A stretch of 64,000 bases of DNA, taken from positions 1 to 64,000 of the forward strand of contig NZ_JBHSGG010000043.1 of assembly GCF_042654365.1 (NCBI RefSeq), read 5' to 3'. Source of the stretch: Coralloluteibacterium thermophilum. Lineage in GTDB: Bacteria > Pseudomonadota > Gammaproteobacteria > Xanthomonadales > Xanthomonadaceae. The notes under the pieces are model-generated. The model saw only the letters and a program-made list of their open reading frames with translations. It had not been told where the DNA came from and did no database searches. Position numbers and translations under genes: made by a program. Positions 1 to 9,029 of this stretch are shown here, one piece after another (the stretch's first letter is position 1; every line of letters begins with the position of its first letter).

Positions 1-609
1 GGCAGCGGCGCGGCGCCAGGCCGCGGCCGCGGCCAGTGCGGCGGCCTCGCGCTCGGCGCCGCCATCGCGCTCGTAGGCCGCCTGGGCGGCGGCCGCGGCA
101 TCGCGCTGGCGCGCCTCGGCGTCGGCCAGTGCCGGATCGACGCTGGAGCGACTGGCAAGCACCTCGCCGAGCGCCGCGCCGGTCTGGGCCAGGGCGGCGC
201 GCGCGGAGTCGTATTCCGCCTGTACCTGTGCGCGGCGCCGCTCCAGCGGCGCGACGGCGTCGGTGGCGGGCTGGCGGCGGCGCCAGGCGGCGAACTCCGC
301 CTCCGGATCGGTCCGGAGCTGGCCTTCCAGCGTGGCGACCTCGCGCTCCGCGCGGTCCGCCTCCTCGCGCAGCGCGTCTGCGTCGGCGCGCGCGGCGTCC
401 GCGGCCTCGCCGTCCTGCCGGGCGCGGTCCAGCAGCGCCTGGACACGCTCCACCGCCGCGGCGTCCAGCCCGCTGCCGGGCAGCGCGTCCGCACTGCGTG
501 CGACCGCGTCGGCGACGGCGGGAGGCAGCTCCGGCGCGTCGCCCTGCGCATGCGCACGGGCCGGCAGCAGGGCAAGGAGCAGCAGGACGGAGGCGAGGGC
601 GGGGCGCAT
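1..609 (-). CDS. Secreted coiled-coil protein, N-terminal part (MscK/MscM-like channel?)
   Basis: The gene is read leftward from an ATG at 609 and is still open at the window edge, giving 203 residues of an N-terminus. It begins with a signal peptide (MRPALASVLLLLALLPARAHA, cleavage after AHA). After that comes an Ala/Arg/Glu-rich stretch with heptad-like spacing and few hydrophobic runs, predicted to be a periplasmic coiled coil. Mechanosensitive channels of the MscK/MscM (KefA/YjeP) type start with such a signal peptide and long coiled-coil porin domain, so this is the leading guess. The pore domain that would prove it is outside the window, and another periplasmic coiled-coil protein is possible. 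It is divergent from rpmE2. Confidence 0.55.
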   Translation of the reverse strand, partial: MRPALASVLLLLALLPARAHAQGDAPELPPAVADAVARSADALPGSGLDAAAVERVQALLDRARQDGEAADAARADADALREEADRAEREVATLEGQLRTDPEAEFAAWRRRQPATDAVAPLERRRAQVQAEYDSARAALAQTGAALGEVLASRSSVDPALADAEARQRDAAAAAQAAYERDGGAEREAAALAAAAAWRRAAA

Positions 610-629
610 ACCGAGGAGGCTGGCCGGGC

Positions 630-659
630 TTGCACGGCGCGAGCCAGGCACAGTATCAT
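630..659 (+). promoter_or_regulatory. Probable sigma-70 promoter of rpmE2
   Basis: A TTGCAC box at 630-635 is followed after 18 bp by TATCAT at 654-659, which matches the -10 consensus at five of six bases. The -10 box ends 29 bp before the rpmE2 start codon. The -35 match is weak. I see no obvious Zur box, although Zur often controls zinc-free L31 genes. Confidence 0.45.
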
Positions 660-688
660 GTTCGTCTTTCTTTGCAGGGCCAGCCGCC

Positions 689-937
689 ATGAAGGCCGAT
701 ATCCATCCCGAGTACCGGAGCGTGGTCTTCCAGGACCTGTCCTCCGATTTCAGCTTCCTCACCCGCTCGACCCTCTCCAGCAAGGAGACGATCAAGTGGG
801 AGGACGGCCAGGAATACCCCCTGATCAAGCTCGACATCTCGTCGCACTCGCACCCGTTCTACACGGGCAAGCAGAAGATCATGGATACCGGCGGCCGCGT
901 CGATCGTTTCCGCAAGCGTTACGCCGCCAAGGGCTGA
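689..937 (+). CDS. rpmE2: Ribosomal protein L31, type B
   Basis: This 82-residue protein starts MKADIHPEYRSVVFQD and contains the HPFYTGKQK and DRFRKRY blocks typical of bacterial L31 of the large ribosomal subunit. It has no cysteine, so it lacks the zinc-binding CxxC pair and belongs to the zinc-free type B (YkgM-like) group. In several bacteria that form replaces the zinc-containing L31 when zinc is scarce. The start was chosen because homologues begin at MKxDIHPxY and the upstream codons are low-complexity. It is followed by a strong hairpin terminator, so it is probably a single-gene unit. Confidence 0.93.
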   Translation: MKADIHPEYRSVVFQDLSSDFSFLTRSTLSSKETIKWEDGQEYPLIKLDISSHSHPFYTGKQKIMDTGGRVDRFRKRYAAKG

Positions 938-956
938 TCGCCCACCGCGTCGCCCC

Positions 957-982
957 GAACACCCCGCTCCGGCGGGGTGTTC
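957..982 (+). terminator. Intrinsic terminator of rpmE2
   Basis: A perfect 11-bp stem (GAACACCCCGC paired with GCGGGGTGTTC) encloses a TCCG loop, starting 20 bp after the rpmE2 stop. It is followed by GCGTTTG rather than a long T run, which is common in high-G+C genomes. Its GAAC...GTTC frame recurs in other hairpins of this window. Confidence 0.75.
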
Positions 983-1162
983 GCGTTTGTGGTGCCTGCG
1001 GGACGGCCTGTAGCGCCGGCTCTCCTCGCGTCACGCATGCGGACCCGTATGCGATAATCCTGCGAATCAGCCGGCAGCAGCGGGCTGGCGTATCCATGAT
1101 CCGTGTGCTGCCGGATGCGCGACGCGCTCCGGAGGCCGCGGCCTCAAGAACAGGAGACTTCC

Positions 1163-2446
<1,284 letters not shown>

Positions 2447-2468
2447 GGCCGCCGCGGATGTCGAACAG

Positions 2469-2494
2469 GAACGCCCCGGGAGACCGGGGCGTTC
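2469..2494 (+). terminator. Bidirectional terminator hairpin between gltA and the convergent gene
   Basis: A perfect 11-bp stem (GAACGCCCCGG with CCGGGGCGTTC) closes a GAGA loop. It lies between gltA and a convergent gene, so it can serve both strands. The whole 26-nt element recurs identically at 29090-29115 after the GAPDH gene. Confidence 0.75.
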
Positions 2495-2524
2495 TCGTTC
2501 GCGCGGAAGGAAAGAACGGCGCGA

Positions 2525-3181
2525 TCAGTCCTCGTCGTTCGCGCTGGCGTACTGGGCGATCTCCTCCTCCGCCAGCAGGGTCTCCAGCGCCGCGAGCGAG
2601 GCGCGGCGCATGGGGCGGCCCGCGACCGGGTCCAGCGGCGCCTGGCGCAGGACCGCGCGCGGCAGGACGGTCAGGTCGAACGGCAGGTCCTCCGCGGTGA
2701 AGGTCCAGACCGGCGCGTCCGCCTCGCGCTTGCGGTCGAGACGGATCCGGCGTGCGCCTTCCTCGGCGGGCACGCCCTGCTCCAGGAGGTAGCGGGCCAC
2801 GGCCTCCGGCTCGTCCGCGAACAGATGCAGGCAGACCGGGCTGTACGCGTCGGCCGTGCCCTCCAGCACCGCGCCGACCAGGCGCGGGTCGAAGCGGGCG
2901 AAGAAGTGCATGGCGCGTGCCGCGGCCTCCCGTCGCGTCCGCAGCAGCTCCGGCTGTTCGTGCCCCCGGAACAGGCGCTGGTGCGTGCGCAGCGCCTCCT
3001 CGATCTCGACGTTGCGCGGCAGCGAGGCGTCGTCGTGGATCCCCAGCCGCGCGGCGGCCTTCATCTTGGCCTGCCGGAAGTCGCGGATGCCGTCGCTGGA
3101 CATGATGCGTGCCGCTTCGGCGGCCAGCCGCTGGCGGCGTTCGCGGATGCGTGTCTCTGCGTGCTTGCGTGCGTGGTGCAT
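2525..3181 (-). CDS. Conserved protein of unknown function
   Basis: This 218-residue protein has no signal peptide or membrane segment. The first 60 residues are Arg/Ala-rich and probably helical. The middle contains LVGAVLEGTADAYSPVCLHLFAD followed by a short alpha/beta-looking stretch, and the end has APLDPVAGRPMRRASLAAL. I recall similar proteins of about this size in other gammaproteobacteria, some misleadingly named after UDP-N-acetylmuramate-alanine ligase, but I cannot assign a function. The ATG at 3181 has GGGAG 6 nt upstream. It lies between gltA (convergent) and mrcA (same strand, 127 bp upstream). Confidence 0.8.
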   Translation of the reverse strand: MHHARKHAETRIRERRQRLAAEAARIMSSDGIRDFRQAKMKAAARLGIHDDASLPRNVEIEEALRTHQRLFRGHEQPELLRTRREAAARAMHFFARFDPRLVGAVLEGTADAYSPVCLHLFADEPEAVARYLLEQGVPAEEGARRIRLDRKREADAPVWTFTAEDLPFDLTVLPRAVLRQAPLDPVAGRPMRRASLAALETLLAEEEIAQYASANDED

Positions 3182-3308
3182 CGCGATCTCCCTCGTGTCC
3201 GGCGGCCGACTGCAGGCTTCCCCATCCGGCGCGATGCCGGCGTGCAGGTGCGGCCGTGCGTCCGGCCGCCCGTGCGGGTTCGACCCGCCGGCGGCCGGCG
3301 GGTTCCCG

Positions 3309-5873
3309 TCAGAAGATGTCGAAGGCTTCCTGCTCGCTGGTCGAGGGATAGCTGTCGTAGCCGCGCGTCGCGAGCCGCTCGAGGTCCTCGGTCTTGAAGA
3401 ACTCGCGCAGCGCGCCCGGCGTGCCGGCGCCGACCGGGTAGCCGCTGCCGCGGTCGACGTAGGTCGGCACGAGGCCCTGCGGCACGCGCTCGTCCTCGAC
3501 CGGACGGCCGTCCAGGGCCACGCGCATGTAGTCGATCCAGATCGGCAGCGCCGCGCGGCCGCCGTACTCGCGGAAGCCCAGCGTCGTGAAGTCGTCCATG
3601 CCGACCCACACGGTGGTCACGAGGTCGGCGCCGAAGCCGGAGAACCACGCGTCGCGGTGCTCGTTGGTCGAGCCGGTCTTGCCGCCGATGTCCGGGCGCT
3701 CGAGCACGCGCGCCGCCGTGCCGGTGCCGCGCTGCACGACATCGTGCATGAGCGAGGTCACCTGGAAGGCCGTGCGCTCGTCGATCGCGCGCGGTGCGAG
3801 CTGCACGTAGGGCGGGCCGACGAACTCGGCCGCGGCGCGGCGGTCCTCCTCGGTGATGGGCGGCAGCGCCGGCGCGGCCGGCATCGTCTCCTGCGCCTCC
3901 GCGACGTCGGCCGTGGCCGGGCGCGGCGCGGCGCCGAGGTCGAAGCCGTCCACCTCGCCGCCGAAGGACATCCCGCCGCCGGCAGGGCCGAGGTCGAAAC
4001 CGTCGACGATGGTGGAGGTAGAGGTCTCCAGCACGCGCCGCTCGAAGCAGTCCCGGCAGGCGACGGCCGGATGCGTCCTGGCGATGAGCACCCCGTCGCG
4101 GTCGTAGATCCGCTCGATGAACCACGGATCCACGAGGAAGCCGCCGTTGGCGAAGACCGAGTAGCCGCGGGCGACGGTCAGCGGCGGCACGGAAGTCGTG
4201 CCCAGCGCCATCGTGAGGTTCGGCGGGAGGCCCTGCTCGGGGAAGCCGAAGCGCGCCACGTACTGGCGGGTGAAGTCCACGCCGAGGGCGTCCAGCACGC
4301 GTACGGAGACCAGGTTGCGCGACTGCACCAGGGCCTCGCGCAGGCGCATCGGCCCCCGGAACTGCCCGTCGTCGTTCTGCGGGCTCCACACCCTGCCGGT
4401 CCAGCGGTCGTTGAAGACCACCGGTGCGTCCAGGACGATCGAGGCCGGAGTGAAGCCGCGCTCGAAGGCCGCCGCGTACACGAAGGGCTTGAAGGCCGAG
4501 CCCGGCTGGCGCTGCGCCTGGGTCACGCGGTTGAACTTGTTGGCCGCGAAGCTGAAGCCGCCGACCAGCGCGTGCAGCGCGCCGTCCTCGGGGCGCAGCG
4601 AGACCAGCGCCGCCTGGGCCTTGGGGACCTGCGCCAGGACGTAGCTGTCGGCGTCGCCCCCCGGCTGCAGCCGGATGATGTCGCCGCGCGTGAACAGCTG
4701 GCGCGGCGCGCGCCGCGTCCAGCGCACGGCGTCGCTGCCGAGCTCGACCTCGCGTCCGTTGGCCAGCATCACCCGGGCGCTGGAGGCGCCCGACTCGAGC
4801 ACCAGCGCGGGCAGCAGGCCGCCGACCGAGACCGCGCCGCGCAGGTGGGCGCGCAGCACGGCCGGGTCGTCCTCGCCCTCGGGCAGCTCGACCCGGTCCT
4901 CGGCCCCGCGCCAGCCGTGGCGGCGGTCGTAGTCCAGCAGCCCGCCGCGCACGGCGAGGTTGGCCGCGTTCTGCGCCTTCGCGTCGATGGTGGTGTAGAC
5001 GTGCATGCCCTGGTTCAGCACGTCGCCGCCGTAGCGGTCCACCATGGCCTGCCGCACCATCTCGGCGACGTAGGGCGCTTCGACCTGGACCGGCGGCTCG
5101 TGCGGTTCGGCGTCCATCGGCTCGGCCTGGGCGGCCGTCATCGCCGCGCGGTCGATGAAGCCCAGCTCGTGCATGCGCACCAGCACGTAGTTGCGGCGGA
5201 TGAGCGCGCGCTCGGGATTGGTGATCGGGTTGCCGCTGGAGGGGAACTTCGGGATCGAGGCCAGCACCGCGGCCTGGCCCAGGGTCAGCTCGTCCAGGCG
5301 TTTGCCGTAGTAGAACTCGGCGGCCGCGGCCACGCCGTAGGCGCGGTTCCCGAAGAAGCCCTTGTTGAGGTACAGCTCGAAGATCTCGTCCTTGGTCAGC
5401 TCGCGCTCCATCTTGAGCGCGGTGAGCATCTCCATCAGCTTGCGGCTGTAGCTGTACTCGGAGCTCAGGAAGAACTGCCGCGCGACCTGCTGCGTGATGG
5501 TGCTGCCGCCGGGGACGCGGGCGTCGTCGGTGGTCGCCAGCAGCCAGATCGCCCGGCCGATGCCGCGCCAGTCGAGGCCCTGGTGCTCGTAGAAGCGCGC
5601 GTCCTCGATGGCGATGAAGGCCTGCTTCACCTGTTCCGGCACGTCCCCGATGCGCACCGGGTAGCGGCGGAACTCGCCGAACACGGCGATCAGCTCGCCG
5701 TCGCGGGCGTACACGCTCATCGGCACCTGGAGCTCCACCTCGCGCAGGGCCTGCACGTCGGGGATCCGCGGCGAGATCAGCCAGTAGGCGACGGCGAGGG
5801 CGAGGATGCCGGCGAGCAGGAGCGCGAGACCGGCGTACAGGGCCAGCCGCAGCCAGCGGACGAGTCGGGACAT
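3309..5873 (-). CDS. mrcA: Penicillin-binding protein 1A (bifunctional transglycosylase/transpeptidase)
   Basis: The enzyme polymerises lipid II into glycan strands and cross-links the peptides in the periplasm. The 854 residues start with a cytoplasmic stub and one membrane anchor (about 10-33). The GT51 domain has E90-D91 in the EDxxFYEHxG motif, then GGSTITQQ and the ELYLNKxFFGNxAYG segment. The transpeptidase domain has SAFK (S459 nucleophile, K462), SRN (518-520) and KTG (732-734). An insert between SRN and KTG (about 615-680) is Ala/Pro/Asp-rich and repeats VDGFDLG twice. It is divergent from pilM, an arrangement also known from Pseudomonas (ponA-pilM). Confidence 0.96.
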   Translation of the reverse strand: MSRLVRWLRLALYAGLALLLAGILALAVAYWLISPRIPDVQALREVELQVPMSVYARDGELIAVFGEFRRYPVRIGDVPEQVKQAFIAIEDARFYEHQGLDWRGIGRAIWLLATTDDARVPGGSTITQQVARQFFLSSEYSYSRKLMEMLTALKMERELTKDEIFELYLNKGFFGNRAYGVAAAAEFYYGKRLDELTLGQAAVLASIPKFPSSGNPITNPERALIRRNYVLVRMHELGFIDRAAMTAAQAEPMDAEPHEPPVQVEAPYVAEMVRQAMVDRYGGDVLNQGMHVYTTIDAKAQNAANLAVRGGLLDYDRRHGWRGAEDRVELPEGEDDPAVLRAHLRGAVSVGGLLPALVLESGASSARVMLANGREVELGSDAVRWTRRAPRQLFTRGDIIRLQPGGDADSYVLAQVPKAQAALVSLRPEDGALHALVGGFSFAANKFNRVTQAQRQPGSAFKPFVYAAAFERGFTPASIVLDAPVVFNDRWTGRVWSPQNDDGQFRGPMRLREALVQSRNLVSVRVLDALGVDFTRQYVARFGFPEQGLPPNLTMALGTTSVPPLTVARGYSVFANGGFLVDPWFIERIYDRDGVLIARTHPAVACRDCFERRVLETSTSTIVDGFDLGPAGGGMSFGGEVDGFDLGAAPRPATADVAEAQETMPAAPALPPITEEDRRAAAEFVGPPYVQLAPRAIDERTAFQVTSLMHDVVQRGTGTAARVLERPDIGGKTGSTNEHRDAWFSGFGADLVTTVWVGMDDFTTLGFREYGGRAALPIWIDYMRVALDGRPVEDERVPQGLVPTYVDRGSGYPVGAGTPGALREFFKTEDLERLATRGYDSYPSTSEQEAFDIF

Positions 5874-6057
5874 CTAAGGAGACCAGTGGTTGCGGGGCGG
5901 AACGGCCCGAGAGTATAGATCGGCCGGGGGGAGGCTCCCACGAAGGGCGTCGCATCCGCGAAAATGCGAAGCGGCGCACGAAGCACGCAACTTGCATGCT
6001 GCCTAATGGCGCCCGGGGCTGTACGGTTTGCGCGCCGCGCCATCGTTAAGACGGTGG

Positions 6058-6085
6058 TTGCCAAGCGATAAAAAACCGTTATCTA
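6058..6085 (+). promoter_or_regulatory. Candidate promoter of the pilMNOPQ operon
   Basis: TTGCCA at 6058-6063 and TATCTA at 6080-6085 are 16 bp apart inside the only A+T-rich patch of the 284-bp mrcA/pilM gap, about 70 bp before pilM. For mrcA the only hint is TATACT on the minus strand (5917-5912) without a good -35. Confidence 0.4.
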
Positions 6086-6157
6086 ATGTATGGACGCACC
6101 AAGCCCGCATAAGCGCTTGAGTGCGAGGGGAATGCGCAGCGCGCTAGGGGAAATGCC

Positions 6158-7216
6158 GTGGCTCTGTTCGGAAACAGTGCGCCACCCCTCGTCGGGGTGG
6201 ACATCAGCTCGACTGCCGTAAAGGTCCTGCAGCTCAGCCAGGCCGGAGGCCGCTACCGCGTCGAGCACTATGCGGTGGAGCCTCTGCCGCCCAACGCCGT
6301 GGTCGAGAAGAACATCGTCGAGGTCGAGGCGGTGGGCGAGGCGATCAAGCGCGCGATCGCGCGCGCCGGCACCCGGGCCAAGCACGCCGCTGCCGCGGTC
6401 GCGGGCTCGGCGGTCATCACCAAGGTCATCCCGATGCCCGGGAGCCTGGACGAGGACGAGATGGAGGCCCAGATCCAGGTCGAGGCCGCCAACTACATCC
6501 CGTATCCGATCGAGGAAGTCAGCCTCGACTTCGAGGTGCTGGGCCCGGTGCCCAACAATCCGGAGATGGCGCAGGTGCTGCTCGCGGCCTCGCGCTCGGA
6601 GAACGTCGAGGTGCGGTCCTCCGCGCTGGAGCTCGGCGGCCTCACCGCGAAGGTGATGGACGTGGAGGCCTTCGCGATGGAGAACGCCTTCAGCCTCATC
6701 GCCAACCAGCTTTCCGTCCCGAAGGACGCGATCGTGGCGCTCGTCGACGTGGGCGCCACCATGACCACGCTCAACGTGCTGCGCAACCAGCGCAGCATCT
6801 ACACGCGCGAGCAGGTGTTCGGCGGCAAGCAGCTCACCGACGAGGTGATGCGCCGCTACGGCCTTTCCTACGAGGAGGCCGGGCTGGCCAAGCGCCAGGG
6901 CGGGCTCCCGGAGAGCTACGGTATCGAGGTGCTCGAGCCGTTCAAGGAGGCCATGGTCCAGCAGGTCAGCCGTCTCCTGCAGTTCTTCTACGCCGGCAGC
7001 GAGTTCAACCGCGTCGACCAGGTGGTGCTCGCCGGCGGCTGCGCCTGCATCGGCGGCATCGCCGAGATGGTCGAGGCGCAGCTCGGCGTGCCGACCAAGG
7101 TGGCCAACCCGCTGGCCGACATGTCGCTGGGCTCGCGCGTGCAGGCCCATGCCCTCGCGCAGGACGCGCCTGCGCTGATGATCGCCGCCGGCCTCGCGCT
7201 CAGGAGCTTCGACTGA
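6158..7216 (+). CDS. pilM: Type IV pilus assembly protein PilM (FtsA/actin-like ATPase)
   Basis: PilM is a cytoplasmic actin-fold protein that binds the N-terminus of PilN and links the pilus motor side to the inner-membrane alignment complex. The 352 residues show the phosphate-1 loop GVDISSTAVKVLQL near the N-terminus, a second motif VALVDVGATMTTLNV in the middle and VVLAGGCACIGGIAEM near the end, as in FtsA/PilM proteins. The GTG start is supported by AGGGG 7 nt upstream; a nearby ATG at 6153 is out of frame. The stop codon overlaps the pilN start, so the genes are likely translationally coupled. Confidence 0.95.
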   Translation: MALFGNSAPPLVGVDISSTAVKVLQLSQAGGRYRVEHYAVEPLPPNAVVEKNIVEVEAVGEAIKRAIARAGTRAKHAAAAVAGSAVITKVIPMPGSLDEDEMEAQIQVEAANYIPYPIEEVSLDFEVLGPVPNNPEMAQVLLAASRSENVEVRSSALELGGLTAKVMDVEAFAMENAFSLIANQLSVPKDAIVALVDVGATMTTLNVLRNQRSIYTREQVFGGKQLTDEVMRRYGLSYEEAGLAKRQGGLPESYGIEVLEPFKEAMVQQVSRLLQFFYAGSEFNRVDQVVLAGGCACIGGIAEMVEAQLGVPTKVANPLADMSLGSRVQAHALAQDAPALMIAAGLALRSFD

Positions 7217-7833
7217 TGGCACGGATCAACCTGCTGCCGTGGCGCGCCGAGCGCCGCAAGCAACGGCAGAACCAGTACCTGGCCATCCTCGGTGGCGTCT
7301 TCTTCGCCTCGCTGCTGGGCGGCTACCTGCTGGTCAGTGTCTACGACGGCCGCATCGACCGCCAGAACGCGCGCATCGCCTACCTCCAGAACGAGATCAC
7401 CCAGCTCGACGCGCAGATCCGGGAGATCGAGGAGCTGGATCGGCAGAAGGCGCGCCTGCTCGACCGCAAGCGCGTGATCGAGGAGCTGCAGGCCAACCGC
7501 TCGCAGATGGTGCACCTGTTCGACCAGCTGGTCCGGACGATCCCGGACGGCGTCCAGCTGCTGTCGATCAAGCAGAACGGCGAGAACCTCACGCTCGAAG
7601 GCCTCTCCCAGTCGAACGCGCGGGTCAGCGCCTACATGCGCAGCCTGGACGCCTCCGGCTGGATGACCTCGCCGGACCTCGCCGTCATCGAGGCCAAGGG
7701 CGACAACCCCGGCCTGCCGTACACCTTCTCGCTGCGCGTCAGGCTGACCAGCCCGCAGAAGGAAGCGGAAGCGGCCGGGCTGGAGGAGGGTGATGTCGTG
7801 GATGCCGCCGACGGAACGGGAGCCGCGTCGTGA
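7216..7833 (+). CDS. pilN: Type IV pilus assembly protein PilN
   Basis: PilN is a bitopic inner-membrane protein that binds PilM in the cytoplasm and PilO in the periplasm. The first residues, MARINLLPWR, are the conserved INLLPWR motif that PilM recognises. One membrane helix (about 24-44) is followed by a long helical stretch (about 50-100) and a small periplasmic alpha/beta domain. At 205 residues it is of normal length. Its ATG overlaps the pilM stop by one base and its stop overlaps the pilO start. Confidence 0.95.
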   Translation: MARINLLPWRAERRKQRQNQYLAILGGVFFASLLGGYLLVSVYDGRIDRQNARIAYLQNEITQLDAQIREIEELDRQKARLLDRKRVIEELQANRSQMVHLFDQLVRTIPDGVQLLSIKQNGENLTLEGLSQSNARVSAYMRSLDASGWMTSPDLAVIEAKGDNPGLPYTFSLRVRLTSPQKEAEAAGLEEGDVVDAADGTGAAS

Positions 7834-8489
7834 GCCAGCAGAAGTTCAGCCTCAACAACCTCGACTTCAACAACGCCGGTGCGTGGCCCGCCTCGGTCAA
7901 GACCTTCTTCTGCGTGCTGATCGCAGTCGTCGTCCTGGCTGGCACCTGGTGGTTCTTCATCCGCGACAGGATCTCGACGCTCGAGACCCTGGAGCGCAAC
8001 GAACAGGCCAAGCGCACCGAGTTCGAGACCAAGCAGGGACGCGCGGCCAACCTCGAGCCGCTGAAGCTCCAGCTCGCGCAGATGGAACAGATGCTGCAGC
8101 AGATGCTGCGCCAGCTGCCCAGCCGCACCGAGATGCCCGACCTGATCGTCGACATCTCGCAGACCGCGCTGGCGGCGGGCATCACCAACGAGCTGTTCCA
8201 GCCGCAGCCGGAGATCCCGCGCGAGTTCTACGCGGAGAAGCCGATCTCGCTGCGCATGGTCGGCAGCTACCACCAGTTCGGCGCCTTCGTCAGCGGCGTC
8301 GCGTCGCTGCCGCGGGTGGTGATCATGACGATGCACGACATCTCGCTGAAGCCGCGGGACGCCGGCCGGGGCGGCATCAGCAGCGGCAATCTCATGCTCG
8401 AGGGAACGGTGAAGACCTACCGCTATCTCGACGAGGACGAGGCGGCCGCGCAGGTCGCCACCGATACCACTGCAGGGGGAGCGCGCTGA
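7830..8489 (+). CDS. pilO: Type IV pilus assembly protein PilO
   Basis: PilO is the PilN partner in the inner-membrane alignment complex. The 219 residues contain a short cytoplasmic N-terminus (FSLNNLDFNNAGAWP), one membrane helix (about 26-45), a coiled coil (about 47-95) and a ferredoxin-like periplasmic domain with LPSRTEMPDLIVDISQTA. The GTG start overlaps the pilN stop by 4 nt. The LNNLDFNNAGxWP segment is characteristic of PilO in xanthomonads and pseudomonads. Confidence 0.94.
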   Translation: MSQQKFSLNNLDFNNAGAWPASVKTFFCVLIAVVVLAGTWWFFIRDRISTLETLERNEQAKRTEFETKQGRAANLEPLKLQLAQMEQMLQQMLRQLPSRTEMPDLIVDISQTALAAGITNELFQPQPEIPREFYAEKPISLRMVGSYHQFGAFVSGVASLPRVVIMTMHDISLKPRDAGRGGISSGNLMLEGTVKTYRYLDEDEAAAQVATDTTAGGAR

Positions 8490-8490
8490 C

Positions 8491-9012
8491 ATGCGTTTCA
8501 GGATGATGCACGCGTGTCGTGCGGGCTGCGTGGCGCTTCTCTGCGTGCTCGCGAGCGCATGCTCGGGGCCCGAGGGCGACCTGCGGGGCTGGGTGGCGGA
8601 GGTGAAGGCGCGGCCGGCGCCGCCGCTCGAACCGCTGCCGGTGATGCAGCAGTTCGAGACCTTCGAGTACGCGGCCCAGGGGCTGCGGGATCCGTTCACT
8701 GCGCCGCTCAACGAGCGCGACGGCGGGGGCAGCGGCCCGCGCCCCGACCCGGACCGGCGCAAGGAACCGCTTGAGGCGTTCCCGCTGGACTCGTTGAAGA
8801 TGGCGGGGACCATCGGTGGGGGGAGCGGGTTGATCGGGCTGGTGACGGCACCCGACCGTGTCGTGTACCGCGTGCGCCAGGGGAACTACCTCGGGCAGAG
8901 CGACGGTCGCGTCACCGAGGTGCGCGAGGACCGCATCGACATCGTGGAACTGGTACCGGATGGCGCGGGCGGCTGGCTGGAACGTCCAGCATCCATCGCC
9001 CTTGAAGATTAA
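8491..9012 (+). CDS. pilP: Type IV pilus assembly lipoprotein PilP
   Basis: PilP is a lipoprotein that connects the PilN/PilO complex to the PilQ secretin. The 173 residues have a lipoprotein signal with LASAC, the lipidated residue being probably C24, then a flexible Pro/Asp-rich linker with YAAQGLRDPF. The C-terminal beta domain runs from LKMAGTIGG to IVELVPDGAGGWLERP, typical of PilP. The start lies 1 nt after the pilO stop. The lipobox is not ideal, as Ala rather than Leu occupies the -3 position. Confidence 0.93.
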   Translation: MRFRMMHACRAGCVALLCVLASACSGPEGDLRGWVAEVKARPAPPLEPLPVMQQFETFEYAAQGLRDPFTAPLNERDGGGSGPRPDPDRRKEPLEAFPLDSLKMAGTIGGGSGLIGLVTAPDRVVYRVRQGNYLGQSDGRVTEVREDRIDIVELVPDGAGGWLERPASIALED

Positions 9013-9029
9013 TGATTGGGGAAAACACG

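Noticed and set aside
3061..5997. Very long open frames of about 1000 codons on both strands overlapping mrcA
   Set aside because: They are antisense or frame-shifted shadows of a high-G+C gene, with Arg/Pro/Ala-rich low-complexity products and no domain similarity; mrcA itself has complete catalytic motifs.
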